From Tanytarsus gracilentus (taxonomy: Eukaryota > Arthropoda > Insecta > Diptera > Chironomidae), in the NCBI GenBank assembly GCA_038502055.1, contig JAXRKN010000044.1, forward strand, positions 1,522,001 through 1,586,000: a stretch of 64,000 nt of DNA. The letters are read 5' to 3'. A program made the position numbers and the translations under genes. Within the stretch, counting starts at the first letter, position 1. Each line of letters begins with the position of its first letter. Under the pieces are notes generated by a model. It saw only the letters and a list, made by a program, of their open reading frames with translations. It made no database searches and was not told where the DNA came from. Below are positions 54,459 to 64,000 of the stretch, in pieces.

Positions 54459-57061
54459 GTATGTGTCCCGAGCAGTGACTCATTTAAAATCTTAGCAATG
54501 CCGAATTAATGGTATAATTTACTGTGTGCTCTAGTCAGGAAAATAAAAATTTAAACTAAAAATAGCCAGATGCATATAATTTTATGAAGAAAATTTCCCC
54601 TTTTCGCCGACTGACTCTTTGTGTTTATATATTTTTTGTGAACATCGCCCTAACTGTTTTCCATTTTATGATTCTTTGCATTCGCTTCGAGAGGAGTTCA
54701 GTTAAAGAAACTCACACTTGTGCATGCATGGTGGAAATTCAATATGTAAGGAGGAAAATTGCATGAAATCTTAATTCGAGGCATTAAATTGAAAATTTGA
54801 TACTTTTTCGAAAATAAACTATGTAAAGTTGGTGAGAAGTCCAGGAATGAGCAATTTTACATATCCAGAAAATTTATTTTTCACTTTATAAATTTAATTT
54901 TCAACCTTATACATTATTCTTAATCCTGTTAAAAGACGAACAGAAAAATCAATATGTTTGAGAATTCCACAAATTGCGAGCGCACGGCATGTGTCGTTAG
55001 ACGGGTGATAAGTTCACCCTCGCTTTATTATTAGTGAATTATTCATGAGTTCTAAATGAAACGAGAGAGAAAAAATTAAATTAGCGAACATCTTAAAACT
55101 TCTCTTGCACCTGCACCATCTGCGCCTTTTTATTCTATTTAAAACCTTCAATTTGATACTCAAACAACTGCAGAATGCATTCAAGGAGAGAGAGGAAGTA
55201 CACTTTGTGTGTGGATGGAATTCTTGATGTGATAAAAACCTGTTTCATCGCATTCATTTCCAATGACGACTGCTGTGGTGATGAATCTTTGAGCCGTAGG
55301 CGGCACTAAGCTGCATCTGACTATTATTTTTTAAATAAATATGTTTCTTGGAATTTTACGATACACAGCATAAAAATAAAAATAGTAAAGATCACGTTCT
55401 CATGAACCTCGCATTTCAGTGTGAAAGAGAAAATTTGTTCGACTTTGATTTGCTTTCGTCATGGAGCAAAAAAATCACGTTATCACCTAGACCAACTTAT
55501 CTACAATTCGCCCGATGAAATGGCCGGAAGCGATGAATAAAAATTTATTTAGCGAAAAATCAAAAAAAATTCAATTTTTGACCTTTTTTTCGGGATTAAA
55601 TGAAACATTTTGAAAAATTCCATTTCTTATCTGAGAACACGATGACATGATGTTTGTAAATAGAGCTGCGATAAGCTGAATGTTATATTAACCTGAAAAT
55701 CTAAATCGAGTCGAAAAACTTTAATTATTCTCTTATCACCATCGACTCATATTTTTATTGTTGTAATATTCGTTTGGATATGGAAATGAGTCGTAATTCT
55801 TAATCGCAAATCAGAGTTTTTAGTTGAAACACCCAAAAAGGCAGTTTTCATAATTCTTTATTGCTTTTTATTAGTCCACTCCATGAAGCCGTTAGAAATG
55901 ACTAAAGTTCATAGTTTATTGTGTAAAAAAATGTTTCTTCATATTTTATTGCCTTCAAACGCACACACACGCGGTTACATGGACAGAAAGTAAAGCAATC
56001 AAGGTATTATATGGGTGGGCATTTCAAATTGTGGATGGAGAAAGAAATAAATTTAACTGTTCGTACTCTTGACCTTATGCACAACAACATTAATTTACTA
56101 TAAAATTTATTTGCAACAATTTTTAGGGTCAAGGGGTGGATTTTTTTCGATAAATTTTAATTTTTTTAATTTAAAATTTTGAAACTAAAACTGAATAAAA
56201 TATTTACAAAAATTATTTTAAAAATTAATTTAGTTCCCTTGACAATTTTTTTAACATATTTTTATATTCCACCCAACGACGATTTTCGGCAATTCTAACT
56301 GACTCTCTCATGGGGCCGAGAGAACATAAATCGCGATGACATCATCCGGCTCATGAATAAAATGTTTATTTTGTGTATTCTCACTGATTCCGGTGAACGT
56401 TGTACACTCAATTGACTAAGATTGAATTAATTGCCCGTGTATACAGAGGCTTCGCGCAATGATTGAGAGCAATTGATGCAAATTTAATTACAGTTTTCAA
56501 GGAATGCATTTGCGTCGTAATTTTATGGTTTTAAAGTTTATCAAAATGCCACGCCGAGGTCTCAAAAATGAAAATGTCAACACAACCGATAATTTTTTTA
56601 CGACACTCACCGGTCGGAGTGTAAATTACAATGGAAGTGATTTATCATGGCACTCAAAAATTGCGTGTTACATTCACTGCGTGTACATTTGTCAAGAGAA
56701 ATCTCCAAAAAAGAGACACTTTTTAAGAAGAAGATGAAAATGTTCTATAATTACCCAACAATCGCTTAAAAATAAACAGCCGTGGATTTTAGGAAGAGTT
56801 TCACTTCTCGCATCGAGGTTCAATGACTCTCTTGAGCACTACGAATGCAAGTTTTTTAGATAAATAAAGATTTGACTCGGCACCTACGACTGTTCACACA
56901 TGGGCGGGGATTTTTGTTTGGAAAACTTAACTTTCGACACGAAGTGAAAATTAAAAGATTGAATTAATTATTAAATTAGTCTTTTTGTGCATCTTCGTGA
57001 CGCCATGCTAACAATTAGAGCAGTTGATGCGGTCTACTAATAAAAGCGTTTCACTTAACAG
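54459..57061. other. Probable LRCH intron
   Basis: AT-rich with short chance ORFs only (for example 56504-56737). No repeat or RNA gene was supported. Confidence 0.45.
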
Positions 57062-57459
57062 ATGCTGAAGCTCGTGATATTTTAAACGATCTCATGGAGG
57101 GGACTCATGTTGTGCAAAAAAAATTATGTCCAATAATTAATTGCACACATATGCTATATTTTTGTTCGCGCACTCCTGACAGCAAAAAAGAAATTTCTTG
57201 CATTGTTGCCAAACATCAAAATAACCGCGAATTTTCATATATATTTTTTCGCATGACTCATGACATGTTCCATGCGATTACTAAAAGTCACGCCGGCATA
57301 TCATTCTCTAGAAAAAATTTCTATTTAAAGATTCCCGCGAATGCCTCGAGTGAGAGAATTTTACTCCAGCAAATTGGCGAGGTCGAATCGCTTTTGAGAG
57401 ATCAATTTCAATCAATCAAATTTAATATCGAAATTAATATTTTGAAAAAAGGGGTTTGA
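57062..57459 (+). CDS. Unrecognised exon-like ORF, possible alternative last exon of the LRCH-like gene
   Basis: Sequence after the acceptor TTCACTTAACAG stays open for 132 codons to a TGA. Joined to LRCH exon 1 (phase 1) it reads on as Asp-Ala-Glu-Ala-Arg. It contains five cysteines and a mixed, globular-looking sequence (HNMEGTHVV-like start, then SRTPDSKKEISCIVAKHQ, FRMTHDMFHAITKSH, and LLQQIGEVESLLRDQF). Codon use has more G/C third positions (CGC, GCC, ATC, TTC) than the surrounding intron. It has no leucine-rich repeats, so it is not the expected second exon of LRCH. It could be an alternative 3' exon, an independent gene starting at the internal ATG 57094, or a fragment of another gene. 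Confidence 0.4.
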
Positions 57460-60400
57460 GAAAAATTTATGTCACGCGATTTTATTTTTGGAAGCTACAA
57501 ATTTTTTAATCACTCTGGAAGAATTTTAATTTCACGTGACACAACCTGAACTATTATACCAACCGTTATTTCATAAGATCATGTAAGTTATTAAATATTA
57601 GATACAAGTGTTTACTCACGAGAGTCTATTATGTAATACTTTTTATATCACTGATGAACATGTGTCGTTCTTCAGAAGCTTTTATCAAAATTGAATCGCA
57701 TCGTCATCATTTTTAAGCAGTAAATAAATTTTTTTTTGAGAACCATTGAGGTATCGCATAAATAAAATCAGAAACAAGATTGAGTAAATGCGGTTTGGCT
57801 GCTGTGGAACACATGATGATGAAGTAGCAACAGATAACAGTTATATTTCAGCAGCGAACCAGTTAATGACGGAATAATTTTCATGTGCTTGCAAAAATGG
57901 ACATAATGTAATGCAGCGGTTGTAGTGTATTGAACTAATTATTTGATTTCAACTCGCGCGTGCCTCGAAGATATTTGCAAGGGATGCAAAATAAATTTAA
58001 TTTATGAAATTATATTTATTAAATTTTTTTTATCAAGACTTTAAAAAAAATTCATTAAAAAATTTAATTTATAGCTTCACAATATTTTTTTTATAGCTTA
58101 TTGTAACTTTTCAACATTTCTTACAAATTTTTCATTCTTATGTTTCCATTAAAATTATTAATTCCTCTGCAGCTGATCGTATCGCCATTGAGCCATATAA
58201 TTTATTTATGTGCTCACATAAATAGAGAAAAAAATGATAAGTCATTGCTCCAAATAGATTGCGATAAAGGCGCGAGTGAAATGTGCGTAAAACTCTAATT
58301 TTCAAGCCTTCGATTTTTTTATCATCCATAGATAGACTTCCACATGCTACTGCCACAGTTGGCATTTCACGCGATTTGATATGAATTCAATCAAGTTTCG
58401 CCTTTTATGACTTCTCACTCTCGATTGTTGTCGTTAATTGACGCATGAACAAAAAAAACTTTTGAGAGATTTTTTTCTCCTCGAATGAATTCGATAATCA
58501 TTTTGCGGTTTATTGCCGATTTTTATGACTTTTGCTCTCATTAAAACTTGACTTAACGATAATAAAAATTTTCACTTTTTAATGAATTTGTTTTCAAATT
58601 GCGCTTGCGATTTTTTCCTCATGAAATTTGAGAGCTCTGCTTGTGTTTGCTCAATTGTCAGATTTCTAATGAATTTTAATCGAATAAATATCTTTTTCGT
58701 GCATGAATACCTTCTTATGAATTCCAATTACCAAAAAATATATTCAAGGGGTAGAAAAATTTCATCCGAGATTGCACGCGCATAAATTTTTATTGTAAGA
58801 AAGAGTCGAGAATTATTTGCTGTGGGGAGTTAAAATTGCTAAAGAATATTTCTTAAAGGCCATAAAATGCGAACTCACATGATGAAACGCTTCATTTTAT
58901 TATCATAGAAAAAACACATTTTTCACATCATATGCGGAAAAATCGTAAAAAGTAAATTAACATCCCTTAGGTGGCAGAAAAAAAGTTTCACGCAAATTTC
59001 GAAACTTCCACAAAATTTCATTATTTTTCCGACCCTAAAAGTGAAAATTTATAATAATAGTTTCTGAAAATTAATTTGTGGGAAATCGGCATTTGTTTCA
59101 TGAAATTTATAGCACTGCCAAGAAACTTAAACGATTAAATTTGGTAAAAGAAGAAATTTTTATCAATTCAAGAGCACTTTAAAGTTATCATATTATAAAT
59201 TTTCGAGGGGTCGAGAGAGTAAGATTGCTCAATGGACCGAAGTTTTGATGTCAAATTAATTGACACGTGCCGTACTCCACAAATTGACAAGAGCAAAATG
59301 GCATTAAGTAGAATTTTTTTCATAAATTCGACGACGCAAACCGCTTTAAGCTTTCCGGTACATCAGAATTGATTTATTAATGCGTACAGTGTGGCATCGT
59401 CTGGCATTTACAATTTGATTAATGTAGAGTCAATGGATTATTATGACTACGAATTTTCCCAAGCTGAGAACTGCGGAAGTCAACTTAAGAAGCCGAAATT
59501 GATGAAAACTTAATGTTCTATTGTCTTTCACAATTTTCTCATACGTATGAGATACAACTGAAAGTGGTTTAAAAATTGTTTTTTAATAGACGAGATGACA
59601 TCTTTTGAAATAATGAAGAAATTGTTGGAATTTGATATTTTTTGTTTTTATTAAATTACTGTAAATTTTAACATTTTTAGGGCTTTCAAAATAATTTTTT
59701 AAAACCGTTAAATTTGAATTTTTAGTGAAATATTTATTTTAGTTTTCATAAAAACATCTTAAGGCAATTCTCGATGACATTAAGAAAATAGTCAGAAATT
59801 TTTTTTAAATCATCAACCAGCATTTGATGAGTGAAAGAACATGATATAAAACATTCGTAAATAACGCATACTCCGACAATGTTTATCGGCACCGAAAGGG
59901 AGAATTCTTCTTCCGTAACAGATGAGGGTCGTCATAGAAGATATTTGCTCTTGATAAACAATGCGCTGGAGATTTTTTTTTCTATCGATTTTTCCTCGAG
60001 GTTTTAAATTTTCTTAGTTTAAGTCTCGTCTGCACCTGATGTACGCGTATTTTTCGATTTTATTTTCATTTCCCATAAAAAAGTGAACTTATAAATTCAT
60101 CTGCGCAAGGATGGAATTTTTTTAATAAATACACAGCACACAATGTAGAAACTTTTTTATTTTTTATGATAAATGAGTGATGGAGTACGCCATCAAAATT
60201 GATGGAAGGCGGTAGTTAGGGTGTGTACAAAAATTGAAATAACAGTTTAGCACTTCAATAATATTTGCTTGCGACGTTCATTGAACTTCAGTCTGAAAGA
60301 AGTTGCGAAAAGACTGCACGAGACTCTCAACTCCCTCATAAATTATACTTACATGCGAAAATTGTCAATGGAAGTGCAAGCGACTGCGTCCCATTGTGAA

Positions 60401-63400
60401 TTCATTCTGTGAAGATTCTATTGTAGCGTGATGGCTTTAAATCTGAAGTATTTGAGTTGAGCAATTCATCTCTTAAGAGCGATGCATAATTCATGAAACA
60501 TTTCTAAACCATCCAATTAGTTATTCGAATGTGAGCTGAGCAATGTTGCCAGATTTCGGAAAAGGAATCAGACTGGAATTAATGAGATATAAAATTGTTT
60601 TGTGGGTATTTTAAAAGTGCATAATTCAAAATTTAATGAATGAAATAAATTTTAATGTTTAAGAAAAATTCCAGCTAAATTTTGTAAACCAATAACTTTT
60701 TAAAAATTCTGCATCACTTACTCCCTCTTCTATCGTCTAAATTATGGAATTCATTAAGTGATTTGTGACTTTGGCACATGAAGAAGCACAGAAATTTTGG
60801 CGTGGAGAAATGCTCACGATAACTGTCTGGCGCTCTTTTGAGACACTCGCAATTCTTTATTCCATGGACGGCATTTAGGCGTGACACAAGTTTTAAGTGT
60901 ATGCGCACATACATGAGTCATATCCGTTCATCTCACATAAATTTTGGATTATGCGAAAAAAATTCGCAGTAATTTCTGTGGGGAGATTTTAATCGTTTTG
61001 TTTGTATTGTATGTAAATTTGAGCGTCAAAACTAGAATTAGAGGTGAAAACTTTTACACATTTGTCAGACTCTAATCCAAGATTGATCACGTCTGCGATT
61101 TGCCAAATTTCACAATAACATCGTGGCATTGAAAAACTCTGTGCCAAAAAAAACTTGAAAGAAAATTTATTCAGAGCCAAACATGAAATCGATACACAAA
61201 TGCATTGTCTGCACTATTTCCCTCCATTCTAATCTTGTTAGTTCACTGCCTGGTACTTGTTTAATGCATGCATAAGGAGATAAGAAAATTAAAGCAAGAA
61301 AATCAATAAAAATTTGTTGTTTGAATTTATGTAAATTCAGTTTTTTAAAGGGGATGTAACTGATTTTTTTAAAATCCAGGAAATTTAAAAAAATTTCCAA
61401 ATTTCATTGAATTTTATTTACAGTTCAAACACTCCCAGGAAAAATGTCAATTTAAAAACTTTTTCGATCAATATGCCCGAATGAAATTTGAATATTTTCC
61501 ATAAACATTTTTGTTCCTCAGAAAGAAAATTCTCAAGTGACGACAAAATTTCAAATTTAAATCTCTTGCTGGCGTCGCTAGAATAAAAATTCAATTTATT
61601 TGATACGTCAACGGAAGCAAAAGAGATTGTCAAAATATTTCTCAGTCATCATCGCTGTGTGACTTCTAGAAGTTAGTTCAGTAGGTTACTGAAATATAAT
61701 TGAATTATGAGAAATAACAGAAATACCCCAAGCAGCTTGATGATTTGTGAAAACTTTTTTGTTTACAGCAAATAAATGAGGAATTTCTTTGAATGATTTC
61801 ATTCAGCAAATGAAATATGATTTTTTTATGTTATGCAAAAAAATCTTTTTAACTGTAAATCATGGCTGATTGTTTATGACTTTCACGACTCACTAGATGT
61901 TTTCATCGACGAATCAACAGCATTATTTAACTGACAGTTGCGTGTACGCCTCAAGAAATACACAAGGAGTGGCAAATTATTGTAATTTAATTATTGTAAC
62001 GTACTTTCTAATTTTAAATATTTAAAAGGGTTTTAAACTACAAAAAGTGGTTTCACCTCCCTTGAAAAGCATGATGGCTCAGCTTATTTAGTTATTGTGA
62101 TTGTGCGTGATGATGAGTCATTGAGACATGATGGGAAAGATAATGATCCGAAATGACTCTTCATTTTCTTTCATATCCAACACTAAAAACAAGAATATGT
62201 TTTTTCTCATTGAACTATAAAAGGACAGTCGGTTCATGTTGCAAAAATTACTTCATCAAATGAAATTACGATGACATAGTCGATGTCTATTTAAAGCATT
62301 CAATTTAATCCAATTGACTCACGTTGTGTTGTTTATTTGGCCGTTATATGCAAATAGAGAGAGACTCGCCGCTATAATGAACAGAAATTGCACAAAATCC
62401 GCACAAATAAAACGGACAATCATACAATTGCGGTGCTTATGTCGTTCGAATGGAAAAAAACAATTAAATGCTTAACATTTTTTGCAGTCAACTAAAAAAA
62501 TCCGTATTTAAAAATTCCTGAAAATCCTCCAGTGAGCATTTAAAGCACTCTTATCACACAATGTTGAATACAAACAATAAAAAATGGGTAAACAATTTTT
62601 TCCTTCAATTTGGTTAAGTGCTGATGACGCTTTTGAGATAATTGCAGCCTTTTTTCTTTTCCTCATTTTCCTTCTTTCTATTATTGGCGTCAGACATTGC
62701 AAACCTTTTAAATTGGTAATTTTTTGGGCACACAATAGATACTTAGCTTATGGTTGTTAATCTCTTCAAGAATTATAGCAATTTGATTGTTTCAAATTAA
62801 ACAATAAATAAGAATTAAGGCGATTATATGTGAAATCATGATTGTCATTTATTACAGAGGATTTCTTGTCTTGTGCTCGACGTAATTAACGATGGATTAA
62901 AAACTTTCAAGTCCACGTGGCTGATATTTGAAAAATTAAATCTTAAAATGTAAACAAATAAATTTTTTAAAAAAAATATTAAACTCAATTTTCTTTAAAT
63001 AATTGCCACAATAACCGCCGTCAATTGTGAAGAGAGCATGAAGCTTTAATTCTCTTGAAAATGTTAAGTAGACTTTCAAAGTGGCTAATGATGAGTGCAA
63101 TAATTGTTTGCAAGCTGCATTTTCAGAGTCCTCATTTTAAATGATACAAAAAAAGAAAATGAAATAAAAATTGTACACAAGCGACAACAGCAAAGATGAA
63201 GATGAATGGAGCAGAATAAGAAGAACTTTTTTCTAAAAATAAAAATAATTTTCTGTTTACAAATTTGATGGCGCGTTGCAGCATTTTCGCTTTCAAGATT
63301 TCTCACATCGAGGAGTCGTCGCGTAAATAAACATAAAGATGCTCACCATATGTGTTGCAGTTGAATAATAAAAATGTGTGCAATCTAGAAAAATCCACAG

Positions 63401-64000
63401 AAATCGCGTGCGCACGCTATAGCAATGTTTATTATCGAAACATAAAATTTTAAGCAACTTTATGCGGTTTGTTGCGTTTAATGAGACAAAAAATTGAATT
63501 TTTCAAAATTCATGAGCATCTGGCATGCATAAAAATTAAATCACTACCAAAATACTAATTTAACCCTGAAGCATTCAACATTATTGCTGAACACACTTCC
63601 TTCTCGGAAGTTTATGACGTAAGTTTCTCTTGTCCGAAATTCTTCAAAAACATTCATCGTTCATCATTCGTAATCCATCAAAAAAATATTATTTTGCATA
63701 ACAAAAGAGAGATGATAAGTGTCGGATCAGTTTTTCTGACACTTACTTCATCATCGTTGCACAATTTCCAAATAAAATCATCAAATATGTTCGTGACAAT
63801 TTTTTTATATTAAATTGGAAAACTTTTTAGCAAAGACAAGAAAATATGTAAAAGAAATTGTTGAAATTTTTTTTGTTTTTATGCCGATCTTATTATGTAT
63901 TCTTTGTTGATTTGAGGTTTAAGGTATTAAGACCTTATGTTTTTGTTGTGCAATAACTTTAAGCGACTGGTTTTTTGGTTTGTGAACAATAATTTAAAAT
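57460..64000. other. AT-rich DNA, probably LRCH intron
   Basis: No exon, RNA gene or long repeat could be supported. One minus-strand open frame at 58138-58365 (75 residues, containing SMAIRSAAEELIILM) is noted but lacks splice, promoter or family support. Other open frames are shorter and low in complexity. Confidence 0.45.

Noticed and set aside
58138..58365. 75-codon minus-strand ORF
   Set aside because: No splice or promoter evidence and no recognised similarity. ORFs of this size occur by chance in this DNA.

Overview
The window looks like nuclear DNA of an insect, most likely a dipteran and perhaps a nematoceran midge. The grounds are an AT-rich background, many short GT-AG introns, and insect-type genes: a thioester-containing protein (TEP), a CLIP-190 orthologue, a CYP6-like P450 and chymotrypsin-like digestive proteases. 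There are no operons or prokaryotic signals. The species assignment is inference. Exon joins were made by hand from splice sites and reading-frame phase, and every complete model below sums to a whole number of codons.

Region 1 (1-20.7 kb) is dominated by a large inverted duplication. The arms run from about 2287 to 7230 and from about 15995 to 20690, and they surround a spacer of about 8.7 kb. Each arm carries the same three genes: a lysine-rich protein of unknown function (gene A), a basic charged coiled-coil protein (gene B), and an S1A serine protease. The arms are a mosaic. Long near-identical tracts alternate with diverged patches, which suggests an older inverted duplication partly homogenised by arm-to-arm gene conversion. 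The spacer holds an SLC5-type sodium/solute transporter (-) and, divergent from it, an intact TEP gene (+). The TEP has an altered thioester motif (GCAAQ instead of GCGEQ), a palindromic NF-kB-like site upstream, and a 298-bp retroelement-like insertion that duplicated one of its own 5' splice sites. A small, probably secreted 83-residue protein lies outside the left arm.

Region 2 (20.7-29.5 kb) is compact. It holds an intronless acyl-CoA dehydrogenase that appears to lack its catalytic glutamate, a single-pass leucine-rich-repeat membrane protein, the nucleoporin Nup58, BORCS8 (a lysosome-positioning BORC subunit) and the RNA polymerase II subunit RPB11. BORCS8 and RPB11 are divergent with a shared promoter interval of about 260 bp.

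Region 3 (29.5-49.5 kb) is one gene of about 20 kb on the minus strand. It encodes a CLIP-170/CLIP-190 microtubule plus-end protein with two CAP-Gly domains, a long coiled coil encoded mostly in one exon of about 3.6 kb, two C-terminal zinc knuckles and a terminal ETF. Two in-frame cassette exons precede the first CAP-Gly. Its long first introns contain two oppositely oriented copies of one repetitive element family; each copy carries its own unrelated minisatellite.

Region 4 (49.5-64 kb) contains a complete CYP6-like cytochrome P450 and a pathogen-related (SnoaL/NTF2-like) protein. These are convergent with only 46 bp between stop codons and with interlocking poly(A) signals. They are followed by the first coding exon of an LRCH-type gene, whose intron probably fills much of the remainder. 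One open exon-like ORF (57062-57459) in that stretch is in phase with LRCH exon 1 but is not recognised.
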